DNA of 64,000 nucleotides from Batillaria attramentaria (lineage: Eukaryota > Mollusca > Gastropoda > Batillariidae): NCBI GenBank assembly GCA_018292915.2, contig JACVVK020000016.1, forward strand, positions 350,001-414,000, written 5' to 3'. The notes below the pieces were generated by a model. The model was not told the DNA's origin. It did no database searches and saw only the letters and a program-made list of their open reading frames with translations. The position numbers and the translations under genes were made by a program. This document shows positions 1 through 12,300 of the stretch, one piece after another. The number at the start of each line of letters is the position of its first letter. The stretch's first letter is position 1.

Positions 1-890
1 ATCATATCTTGTGACTTCATTATGAAATGTTGCTGTGCACTTGCAAAACACCTGTCAATATTTTCTTCAGCTTGGACAGTAACAAGAGCCATAGAAATCA
101 CAACACACTGACAGGTATGACTGTATACAGCAAAGCAGGAAATGACACAAAATGGCATAATCAATAATTATGTGCGATTGGTAGTAAAAATTTTGTAAAA
201 TAAATATATGCATTTTAATTATGTATTCGATGTATGTGATTGATAATTCATGTATAAACTATGTAAAATATGCATTTTAATTATGTACGCCTTCTTAATG
301 TATGCTATCAACTACTGTACATCTCCAGTTATAAAGTTAACCACAGCACAGTGAAATCTGTTTGATGTTCGCAAATACAGAAAACAGATTATGTAATCAT
401 ATGTATATACATATTTTAAAATTTATTCATTCATTTCTCTCTCGCTCTTTTCTAGTCAGTAGTTGAAGAGTTAGCAATGACAGGTACGAAACCTGACTGA
501 TTATGTTAACTGCCTTTACCATTGTCAAATCAAGCTTAATAATTCATCTCTCTCTCTCTCTCTCATATAAACCAAATAATATCATTTAAACTTTACAGAA
601 CGCTTTAAAGTTGGTTTTGTTTTTCCAATTAACTAAGTCACTGATGTCGTCAAATATTTAGTTGTATAGATATTACTTTCTAAGTGAAACTTACTGCAAA
701 GTTCTGCAATATAAATGTACTAGACTTTCTACATTACCTTAATTATACACTCCTGTGTTCCCTGACTGCAGAGCACATAAGATGCCATTTTGCATCATTA
801 TGGCAGGACACAAATTACAGTACAACATAAACACAGACAGGTATGTACAAAAAGTAATACAAGCACAAAGGAAAGTGATTAGTACTGATA
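1..890. other. AT-rich sequence, no gene seen
   Basis: Presumably intron of the MCFD2-like gene. I see no exon for the second EF hand and no recognisable repeat beyond a short CT run at about 548-564. Confidence 0.5.
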
Positions 891-923
891 AGTGAAATTA
901 AATATGAGAAGGGACAGGCTTAC

Positions 924-2303
924 CGTCATGGAAGTGTGTGAGTGCCTTGCCAATCTCAACGCCGTCAAGTTTGTTGTTGTTGTCATAATCATGCATCTTG
1001 AAATAATGGAACTCAAGTTCTTCTTCCGTCATCTGTTCCTTGGGTTTTGTGTTGATCACGTTCTGGAGATGCTCAATGATGTGACTGCAATTTAATGAAA
1101 AGGGTAAATCTGTGACAGTATATATATTAATATGTACATGCACACAGACCAAGAAGATTTGCCAAGAAGAATTTTATTACCGGCTCTGAGCCCAAGGGGC
1201 TTTTAAAGCCACGATACAGTCAAAATTACATCACCGCGGGCGGCTGTGTCAATATATGTACATACATCATAATCAAAATCGCCCTCACTACACATTTCTC
1301 GCACACATACACAAACATTAAGAACATAAACATTACTGGTATGGTGCATAGTGCAGCAACTGGAAAATGTGCCCAAGTTACGAGCAACGCAGACATGCTA
1401 CAAACAAAATCTCTGAGAGGATCACTTCCATGTTTACTAAGGCAACTTATGTTTTGGAACAGTTTCACGAAAGAGTGCGCCCGTACGCTAAAAACACTCT
1501 ACCTTGATGATTAGCATGGCTCACAGTGCAAAACGATGTTATTTACACTGTTCCCAAGTAGTCAAACTTTCAGATTGTACGGCGCTTAGAGCCTGTTTTA
1601 TTTCATGTATAGGCGCCTTATAAGTCGTCCTTATTATTATTATTATTATTAAACTTTCAGATTCGACAAATGTTGTAGACAACACTCCCTGACAGCAGAA
1701 CAAGGTTTAAAGAAAAAAATATTATACCTGTCTGACATGAAACTGGTGGTGCAAGTGGCTCTGTTGGTGTCTATGCAATCTAGACTCTTAAGGTTTTACA
1801 TCTGTGTTGGACATGAGTCACAGACCAATTCATTTTTTATATGTCCGATGACTTTCGTACCAAAATATCCTCTCACCTTTGTGCAATGGTGGACAATATT
1901 CAGGACAAATGTCCTATTCTTTTACAGTTAGCCAGGACATTTGTCCTATCAATGTACTCACGGATTTGAAACCCTGCTCCAACCAATGACTAGGTTTACA
2001 TGCACTTACTCAGCGTTGTGAATCTCGGACTGAAATCGTAGGCCCTTGCCATGCCCGTGACCACCTTGACCCTCTTGAACATTGACGTGAGCTGGGTCGA
2101 CACGCTGCTGCTGTTGAGGAGGGGGTGGCTGCTGGAACTGTTGCTGCTGAGGAGGCGGGGGCTGATGGCCTGGCGATACGTGGCCCCCCTGTCTTGGGGG
2201 AACACCTGGGGGGCCACCTTGAGAGTTGACGGATATCATGCACAACAATGTGACTGTTAAAGACTGCAGAATCATGGTGCACTGTGGATCGGAGATGGTA
2301 TAT
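924..2303 (-). CDS. MCFD2: MCFD2-like EF-hand protein, 5' exons (partial)
   Basis: Two exons are visible: 2010-2303 (start codon at 2275-2273) and 924-1084. The first begins after a TTCTGTTTCAG acceptor and ends at GTAAGT; the second begins after TTGCAG and ends at GTAAGC; phases agree (GA|T). The protein opens with a hydrophobic signal peptide ([19 protein letters not shown]), then a Pro/Gln/Gly-rich segment, then the MCFD2 core with [26 protein letters not shown] and a first EF-hand loop [12 protein letters not shown]. In vertebrates MCFD2 binds calcium and, with the lectin LMAN1, carries glycoproteins from ER to Golgi. The second EF hand and stop codon are not in the window; nothing in 1-890 encodes them. 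CGREF1 is a related EF-hand family, but the [10 protein letters not shown] stretch favours MCFD2. The Pro/Gln-rich insert after the signal peptide is not a feature I know from vertebrate MCFD2. Confidence 0.85.
1425..1660 (-). repeat. Interspersed repeat shared with 9957-10130
   Basis: Shares TTTGGAACAGTTTCAC, GAGTGCGC, GATG or GATA then GTTATTTACACT, and CAAAC-TTCA blocks with the region near 9957, and ends at the left in a (TTA)n tail. SINE-like, strand judged from the tail. In the MCFD2-like intron. Confidence 0.5.
1792..1976. mobile_element. MITE family B, copy 1
   Basis: An inverted copy of the element at 22072-22272, containing GGACAAATGTCC-type palindromes and ending in GAAACCCTG. It lies in the MCFD2-like intron. 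Confidence 0.6.
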
Positions 2304-2888
2304 CTGAAACAGAAGTTGGAATGTTTCATTGACTCTGAGAGCACGAATATACCAGTGACTTAGTTAAATGAAGTATAATATAAATAAAGCAGTCAATGAG
2401 TCAGCATCATGCCTGAAGTGCTTGTTATTATGCATATTAAATCAATACCAAATAGAATGGAACAACCTTTTATTTAGATTAAACTCAGATAAAACTGAAG
2501 GACACTAAAGACTTAAGCCAGACTTATGTACGTCTCTGATCTGAAAAATGGTTTGACTAAAATGACAGTGCACAGCCATAGCTGTGTAGTCACTCTTGCT
2601 GTTTGGCACGCTTACACACTGACTGTGTGTCAAAACCAGCAGTAAAAAATACTGTTGTTGACCTCACAATGAATAGGAGTTATTCACAGTATGCATACAA
2701 ATAATCAACGTAGATATTCTGACCAAAAACGCAGCTACCAGATGTTTATCAAAGGCAAATCGAAAAACTCGCTAGAGAAGAACCCATATGTTCCGCTCTC
2801 TGTAACATATCCGTATCCATGTATTCCCCACACAAGTTATCAATGAATCTCCATTACAAGAATGTATAAGTTTACAGTGCAAGGACAC

Positions 2889-3352
2889 CTACCGATCTCA
2901 ATGAAAATCTTACGAAAGACTGAGGTACACACTGTGCAAACAAAAGTGTGATGAGGTGTCCCTTAGCAGACCGCACGCTGCAAAAACCGGAAGAAACTCT
3001 TCTGCGGTGAAAGTACAAAAAGCTATTCGCTTCCGTTTCGCTCCGAATTCGCACCAAGCACACGTGAAAGTCAACATAGCCGCTCACCGGATAGAAAATG
3101 TCCACTTATCACGACATAAATATCTTGGTATGTTAGTTATGTACTACTTGTTGTAGACAGCTAAGCATTGAAACCGTTACTATGTACAGTTTTGGTCAGG
3201 TCCCCCCTCTCCCTACTTTCATTTTCCCATTTCCCATTGCATCTCAATCTCTCGCTCAAGAGCTGATTATTATGAACATGTTTACTATTATGGCGAGGAA
3301 CGCTGACAGTAACTTTTCTGTTTTGTAGCCCCACTGTTGTTCAGTATTGTTT
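2889..3352. promoter_or_regulatory. Head-to-head promoter region of MCFD2-like and TAF1A
   Basis: The two genes diverge here. On the minus strand a likely 5' UTR exon of the MCFD2-like gene ends at 2889 with a GTAGGT donor. The TAF1A first coding exon starts rightward near 3353. The interval is free of recognisable repeats and holds an ETS-type CCGGAAG at 2987-2993, common in TATA-less housekeeping promoters. Transcription start sites cannot be seen directly. Confidence 0.45.
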
Positions 3353-6300
3353 ATGTGTCGGAGGTTTCTTTTTCCCCAGAAGGATGTTTGCACATTGTTG
3401 CATCCAGACTTGCTAAGCAATGTACGAGGTGCTGCGGGCCAAAGGGAGAACGAAGAGCGACGGACACGCATGACAGAATGGCTGAAAAAGCTACAGGAAT
3501 CCGTGTCATACAAAGGTATTTGCTTTTGTCTAGAACACTGGTTTGATGCAGGAAATATATCAACATATCCCACTGGCCACTTAGATAATATTATAATGAT
3601 AGACTTACTGTGTAATCTGGTGATCCATGTAAAAATAGTTCTGTACTGCTCTTTAGAAAAGTGTTAAATACTGTGGGCAGCGATCGTCAAATGTGTCAGG
3701 ACCATGGTAGCCATTCGGGCTACCGCCCTGAACAAAACTGGTAGTCCGAAAAAAAATTCTGGAAGCCAGAGTGGCTGCTAGGTTCTGATTCATCTCAGAA
3801 TTCCTGCTCGCCATTCGGGCTACCGCTACCGGAGCTTTCACTCGCCCGACGGTAAATTTGGTAGCGTTTGACGATCCCTGGTGGGTAGATCAGTAGTACC
3901 ACACTTTGTTTCAGACATCAAAGCATTGAATTGTAAAACGGGGCTCCCAAGGAATCCGCCATTGTTGTGTTTTAATGAACTGTTAGTTGTACTTACTTTC
4001 TTATGCTGTTCTGTGTTTCTAACACTTGTTTAATCTTCTTTAGATGCTCCTTGGGACATGGATGATGGAGTTGACCCGAGCAGATCAGTAAAGATTGTTC
4101 CACGCTTCATAAATTTGTTGCGAGAATGCATGCTCACCCATCGCTGGCCACAGGTGGTGCGTATTCTTGACTGCCTTGCGCATATGCCGGAAGGAACAGA
4201 CTGGGTTGTATGGAAGGTAAGCAAGAGGCTGTGTTGATTTTGGCTTGCTCAAAGGATGAGTTTGGTTTGTTTTGTTTTTTGTTTTGGTTTTGGTGTTACA
4301 ATTTCCTGTTTCACTTTTTGTGATGCTGACATGAGTTGAAGGAGAATGGTTTCTGACCGGATGGTCAGTAGACAATGAGAAAGCAGAGAACTGTGATTAG
4401 GACTGATGTAGATTTTAGCACATCTAGTACCACATTCAGGATTTCCTATATCTTCCAGTTCTTTTCCAACACTTTTGGTATTTGGCCACTGTGTGGGAGA
4501 ATCCGGCAAGAGTAATGGTTTGCGGCAAGAGTAATGGTTCGTTAATGGTTTTTTAATGGTTTGTTAATGGATGATTTGCCTACCTGCACCGTTAGAGCGA
4601 TCCTGAATTTCAATTTTCAATTTATGTTTTTGGCAAGTTGTGTTAACTGTTGTGGTAATTCAAACTTCATGTGGTGATTGGCTTACAGTGAGTTACACTA
4701 ATTACAGTAACAGTTGCACGCTGCTGGTCATTGGCTTGGTTCTTCTGTTTCAGGCTGGTCTCACTGTTCTGTACACAGAACCAGAAGTCAACTGTGAGCT
4801 TATTCAGCAGTTCTTCAAGTGAGGGTTCTTGGGTTTAGTTTTTAAAATGACTGATGAAGTGCTGAAAGAATACACTCAAACACCCCTCACACACATGTAT
4901 GCATATATATACCCCTTGCTTCACCCCCCTCTTGTCACACAACACATCTCAGAGTTGTTGGGGATGCACGTTTTGGAGAGTGACACTAAAAATCATTACA
5001 ATAATTTACTTAAAGATTAGGTACAATGCACAGCTGAGCTCAGGAATAGGAAGGAGAGTGAAGAACACAGATTTATGTTTATTGTTACAACCGTAGCTGG
5101 ATAACCTCTGCGTGACAATAAATTTACTTACGCAACCAACAATTTGACTTCCCCAGGTAACTTGGATTAGGATCTGTCAAACTATGGCTTTAATGTTTCA
5201 GACAAATGTACCTGCTGAGGGAGCTGAACCTGCGGAGCGTGGTGTTGGAGTTTGTCCTCTACCTTCTCACGCAGGGGATGACAGAAGAAGCAACTCAAGT
5301 GATCCAGGTACATGTAATGTGCAAATAATAGTAATAAGTATTATATAGGTGCTTTACACAATTTCATGAATCGGCTCAAAGCATCGCGAACTGAACCCAA
5401 CGCACACGCTCAAGTGAATCACACACATTCTCTCACACACTGGACATAAACACATTACAATCAGGTGGTGCGAAGGGTCAGCTCAGCTATTTAAATTTCG
5501 GAATTTAGAATTGCATTTATTTTTTCAAGTTTGGTGGGCTGAACATTCCCAAAGCAGAGGGGGGGGGAAGCCGGAGTACCCAGAGAGAATCCCCGGCCTG
5601 AATGAACGGTGCCACATACGAGAAGGAAAAATTCTTTGCCCCGAGTGGGACTCGAACCCCTGACCTCTTGCATTGGTGACAAGTCTCTTAACCACTAGAC
5701 CACCGACCGCCCCGAAATGTGCGTGTTGTGAACCTTGTGCAGCAGATCTGATTTCATTCTGGTTTCATTAAGTTTCATCTTTATGGACGGAGTGAAATAA
5801 TGGAGATACAATTGTAATAATAGCTGGTATTTCATTCGTTTGTAGACTACATGAAAATCAGGAAATTTACAGCGACAAATTCACAAATGGAAAAAAAAGC
5901 ACTGTTCACAGGCACTTTTATTATTCCAAAAATATTGTTTAACAAGAAGAAAATAAAACAAAGCTAGCAAGGCTCTCTAATTACTATACTTGTGTTTTCC
6001 CTGTGTTGACAGGAGAGCCACAGCATAAAGCGAGGTCTTCGTGCACACAAGCAGACGCAGCACACCCGATATCTGTGTGAACTCCTGGATGCCTATCAGG
6101 GAATGATCTTCTACGTGGACTGGCGCCAGGCCATCCATAAATCAACAGCTCCGCAGTCCCCTTCATTGACTGAATCTTTTTATGGCAAGCTCTGTGTTTC
6201 ATCTTTCCTGTTTGTTGGTCGGTTGCAGTTTAACGCCCCCTGCTACAAGAGTGGTAGGAGACAACCGTAATGCACAGTTATTTGATAATACTAATACTAC

Positions 6301-9300
6301 CGGCCCCCATAGTGTAGTGATTAGCACTTCGGACCATGGACCGGGAGACCCGGGTTCGAGTCCCAGCCGAGGCAAGCGGGATTTTTCCTACCTAGGTCGG
6401 CTCCTACCCAGAGCGGGTGTGCTATGGACCCAATGGGGAGGCTGTTGCCACACAGCCGAGTTTCACCCACTTCACGGGTGCGACTTTGGGGGTGCTTCCC
6501 TTGGTATGACACGTCTTATGATGTGGATGATTACACGGCCGGCACCACAGGTGCCGTAGTTCCCGGGCCTGGTTAATGCCGGGATATTTATGACAGGAAG
6601 CGTGGAATGCGGCCCTGTCCTGCAGTCCCAAACCACACGGACCTCCATAGCATCATCTTACCATCATCCTCATCTCCATCATCATGCATAATAAAAATTG
6701 TCCCAGCTTCCGAGCCCTCCGTGGATTCTACCCATTACCTGGGAGGAGTACCACTGGAGCTGGCAAAGAGTTGGGGCAGCAAAAAAAAAAAAAAAAAAAA
6801 AATACTAACTGCAGTTGTGATTTTCCTGCCCGTCGGACTGATTGTCCATATTAGTGTTTTCCTTTTTGTTTTTTCACACACTGGACATTGAAATGCTACA
6901 ATCGCGTGTTGCGAAAGATCATCTCAGCAATGTAAGTTTTGGAATTTAGAATTGCATTTACATGTGTTTCAACTTTTGTGGGCTGAACATTCCAAAGCAA
7001 AGTGGGAAGAAGTCTGAGAACGTGGAGAGAACCCCCAACGATCAGCCCGAATGAAGAGTGCCACATACGAGAGAGAAAAATAATTTTTCCCTGAGTGGGG
7101 CTCGAACCTGACCTCTCACGTTGGTGACGAAGTCTTAACTGCTGGACCCTTCACTGCCCCATTTGAAGTAGGGACAATTACCCTAGCTGAACAATCCAGC
7201 TGAACGTAGTTTAATTCAGACAGACTGCCAAAAAAACCCAGCTCAACAGCCAGATGAAATGGGCAACATTAGGAGTAAGAACAATTTTTGCACTTCCACC
7301 TAGGCTCGGGATCAAACACACTGACACTATACATGCTGCATGAGTTGCGAGACAGTGGACAAACTTATTGAGCATAGAAACCTTTCCCTAAGTGCCCTAA
7401 ACATTCAATGGTTGAGCCTGAACCATCCGTTATACGTTACGTCATAGATATGTCATTATCATGATAGAATGTAATGACCTTAATTCTGGAGAAGTATGTT
7501 TTGCTTAGGTGTCTTTTATTATAACACATTTGACTTCATTTGTACATGTAGAGTGATTACAGTAAAAAAAAATTGTTATGTTGTTTCAGAAATGATGCAG
7601 CCAACAGAGGGACTGAGTGATGATGCTATCAAGCAGATTGCTGCTCGTGCGTTGCTGGGTTTGGATCAGTTGCCAGAGAAGGAAGGCGTCTGGGATATCT
7701 TCCTGCCCAAAGCGATTGAAGTAAGACTTTTTTTCTTCCTTTCTTTTTTCTTTTCTTTTCTTTTTCCTGCAACTCTTTCCCATTTCCAGTGGTGTTCCAC
7801 CCAGGTCATGGGTGGGCTCCACAGAGGACTCAGAAGCTGGGGCATTTTTATTCTGCATGATGATGAGTATGACATGATGCTATGGAGGCCCATGTGGTTT
7901 GGGACTGTGTGGTGACTGCAGTGACCTTTGCAAAACATTGAACTTTTCCCTCTGTTTTCGTTCTTCTTTATTTCTACAGATCCATGAATACTATGAGGAA
8001 TTTGAAACGGCTCGGAAACTGCTGGACAAGTATCGTCAGAAAAACCCAGACAACCCAAACTCGCACCGATTTTTGTATGAATTTCTTCAGAGGAACATCC
8101 AGCACTTCGAATATGAAAAAGATGTAATTCAACGTGAAATGATCAGCTGTCTGAAGGTACAGTAGAACCTCTTTTGGGTGGCCACCCCTTTGGGAGACCA
8201 CCTGCCTGTGCAGACCAATGTTACAATGATACTGGGTTGCACTTCTTCACTGTCTGAAGCTTCTTTTGGGTGACCACCTCTGTTTTAAGACCACTCTTGT
8301 CTGGCCATAGGGATGGTCGCCCAAAAGAAGTTGTACTGTAGCATCAATTATGTTGATTCATTGCACACTTTGCTTATAATATACATGTAAATATGAATGC
8401 CTGTTAAACCCTGTTGCACAAAGCAAATAAAAGCGACACAAAAGGGACAGAAACCACTTAACTTTGACAAAGGACGGCACAGGTCGACGTTTCGGCTTAC
8501 GCCTTCTTCAGGACATAAACAATTTATTATTTATTTATGATTTGTTTATGTCCTGAAGAAGGCGTAAGCCGAAACGTCGACCTGTGCCGTCCTTTGTCAA
8601 AGTTAAGTGGTTTCTGTCCCTTTTGTGTCGCTTTTATTTGCTTAACTTGTAACCACTTCGCAGTCATTACCGTTTCCGTTCCTGTTGCACAAATTTATTC
8701 TGTTCACATGCCTTACATTAGTTATAATGAAATTTAGCGCATTAATATAAGCGGTTTTTTTCTGATTACTTGACTCGAGGCACTACAAACTGGACACAGC
8801 ATGCACACTGACATGAATCACATACATTCTCTAATATTAATAAGCCAGACATCAACACAGAACAGCAACGATCACGTGATGTGAAGGGTCAGCTCAATTT
8901 TATTTTCAAAGTTTGTGGGCTGAGCATTTCCAAAACTGAGGGAGATGAAGCTGGAGTACCTGGAGAGAACCCCTGGCGGTCAGCCAGAATGAACGGTGCC
9001 ACATACTTCAGTTGAAGAATTTGATGTCTCGAACCCCAGCCTGTGTTTACTAATTACTGAGCAGTTAATCTGTGGTACTTGAGCTTTGTAGTACTATTCT
9101 GCTTTTGATGACCTATGGATAGTCTACTGAGGTTAGTACCTATAGCTGTTCCTGTTTCTGTTTGAGTGATCACAAAGATTTATATTTCAGGGAATTGCAA
9201 AGCTGGATCCTGCCAACCCACTCGTGTTGACACTCTCTGACGTACTGGCAGGTAAATAATCATTCATGCTCATCGATTTCAGTTGATCGTGCAGGACAGG

Positions 9301-12300
9301 TGGGTGGGTGTTTGGGAGTTTAACATCCTTTTCCACCACTTATGAATGATATCAAAGAACAGGGCGAAGCGAAAAAAGGCCAGCACGAATATTTCTCGCT
9401 AGCTGGTATTCTCAGTGCGTGAAAGTCCAATGCTCTACCATTTGGCTATCCTGGCTACCTTGCAAGACAGGTGGTAGATCTACTGTCAGATTGTAAAAGG
9501 GTCAACACAGATCCATGGTACTTAAGTTCTTTTACCAAATGATGGAAGATGTTCAGGGCTATTATGGTCACAGTTACAGAGTTATTTATTACTTCCCTTT
9601 GACCATGCAGTGTCATACTGTATACTGATGATGCTTGACTATCACTGTCCATGGTTGGTACCCGGATGATTGCAGAATAAATGCCCACCATCTTTGACTG
9701 TCGTCTTTATGAGCAAGTGACTGGAGTTGCATGTGTTTGCTTGGCCTCCAAAACACCTTAGGTGCTCTGTAAAAAATTAATGGGTTGTAATGAGTATAAA
9801 TTTTGCCAATCGTTCCCGTTTGGTTGTTTGCTTGGCCTCCAAAACACCATAGGTGCTCTGTAAAAAATGGGTTGAAATGAGTATAAATTTTGCTGATTGT
9901 TCCTTTTTGGTGGTTGTTTTGGTGGTGGTTGTGGTTTACATGGGTTAATTCCATCTTTGCTAAGCCAGCTCACAATTTGGAACAGTTTCACTCGTGAGTG
10001 CGCATGTATGCTCAAAATACTCACTCTTGACGATTCGTACCGCTCTTAATGCGATACAGTGTTATTTACACTTTTGCACAAGCGGTCAAACATTCAAATT
10101 CTACGATTGCTGTGACACTACTGGAGTGCTCAGTGTGGTTGCCGCATCACCGAGTACACTACTGTTGCCTCAGTGCCAGCATTACAAATGTTTAATCATT
10201 TGCGGAATCTTACTTCTTTCTCACTGTGGCTTGAACCAGCCCCCTTTTGAACATTTTTATTAAGGTGCTGTTGACAGCAGCATCCCCAGTGTTCATGGGT
10301 TGTCTTTTGCGTACCGGTATGTGCGCTTTTCTACAGATGCAGGACATAGGCAAGCAGTGGTATACATCTTCGACCTCCTGGACTTTTATGTGTGGAAAGA
10401 CAAGCCAGATGGGTGGACCTGGCTCTCAGACTACTTACAGAGACTCTTACTCAGGTTGGTTAACCCTGGTCTTGCTGAGAATGAAATATTCCAAACTACT
10501 TCTATGGCTTTTTCGGCATAAGACAAATTAATTCAGCAAGACCAGGCTTAAAACTATAAAAAACTAATAAGGAGGGTGATTTTAATACTATCTCACCTCT
10601 GTCTAAATATACCTGAGGTAAGAGATGGATGTTAGCATGGGCCGTTTTTCATTTGTCATGTTATCTGACGTGCTTGGGTCTGTTAGTAGAATAAGGGCCC
10701 CTACCAGCTGCAGTTTTTGTTTGTACAATGACAAATGTATGATTAACTCCTTAAATGCTGCTGTCAATGCTGCTCATCAGACTGCTTGAAGTACAGGTAT
10801 CAGCAAGACCTCTAAAGATTAAATGCTGGAGTGCTAGGTGGTGATCTTTTAGACATGGTGGAGATTGTACAAATTGCAGACGTTCACAGTTTCACTATGG
10901 AAAATGACAGGCATCCAGTGTGATGTGTTCTGCTGATAAAATATGCATTGACCATTAACAGTTCAGCTAGGAGTAGAGTGGTATATGGAACACCCATGTC
11001 CAACTGAATTCATTTTTTTTTTTTTTTCTTTTTTTCCCCAGAGATGAGAGCACCCCAACAAAGGCATCCCTTCAGCAGGTGGAACAGTGCTGGTCAATTC
11101 GGAAGGACTGGTGGCCATCTTACCACTTCAACCCTCTCTCCTTGTCTGCCAAGTCCTCGGAATCCCAGGATCAGCTAGTGGCCAAGTGTATAGTGGCATC
11201 AGTCTTTCTGGGCGCGGGTATGTACTGTGGTAGTTTTAGTTTAGTTTAGTTTAGTCCTCTTTATTCCCTGGGGAACATAGGGCTGCAACCACACTCCGCC
11301 AGCGCACTCGGTTCTGGGACGCCCTCTTTAGTTCGGCCCACGTCGTTCCGGCGGCCTTGGCTTCAGCGTCCGTACTCCTCCGCCAGGTCTGCTTCGGTCG
11401 GGCCCACTTTGCGCTTTCCCTGGGGGTTCCAATCAAGGGACTGCCTGGTGACATTTGATGTTGGCTTTCGCAAAGTGTGTCCGATCCATCCCCATTTCCT
11501 TTTCTTGATCTCCTGCTCGATGGGGACCTGTCTTGTTCGCTCCCAGAGGTCTTGGTTGGTGATCACCAGTGGGTATCTGATGTTGAGAATGTTGCGGAGG
11601 CATCTGTTGATGAAGGTTTGCAGCCTGTGGGAGCCTGTCTTGGTGGTGCGCCATGTCTCCGAGCCATAGAGTAGGACCGACTTCACATTTGAGTTGAAGA
11701 TCCGGATCTTGTTTCGCAGGGATAGGGCTGTGGATCTCCAGATGGGGCGCAGAGTGCGAAAGGCATGTCTGGCTTTGTTGGTGCGGCTCTTGATGTCTTC
11801 GTCCGTTCCTCCATCCTTGCTGACAACGCTGCCGAGGTAGATGAACTTGTCCACCTCTTTGATGTCTTCCTGGTGCAGCTGGATGGGGTCGTGCTGTTTG
11901 TGGTTGACTCTCATGACTTCGGTCTTGCTGATGTTGATCTTGAGGCCGGTCTTCTCAGCTTCTTCGGCGACTCTGTTCAGCTTCTCCTGCGCATCTTGTT
12001 GCTTGTGGGAGAGGAGGGCGATGTCGTCCGCGAAATCCAGGTCCTCGAGCTGTTTGCTGAAGGTCCACTGGATCCCTGTCCTCTTACCGTCGGTGGCTTG
12101 CCTCATGACCCAGTCGACCACCATCAGGAAGATTGTGGGTGAGAGGATGCAGCCTTGACGAACGCCGGTCCGTACTGTGAATGGTTCTGTCAGTTTCCCG
12201 TCGTGGATTACCTGGCAGGTGGCATCTTCGTACAGCTGTCGGATGATGTTGACAAACTTTGGTGGAAAACCGTAGTGAGACATCAGCTTCCAGATGACCT

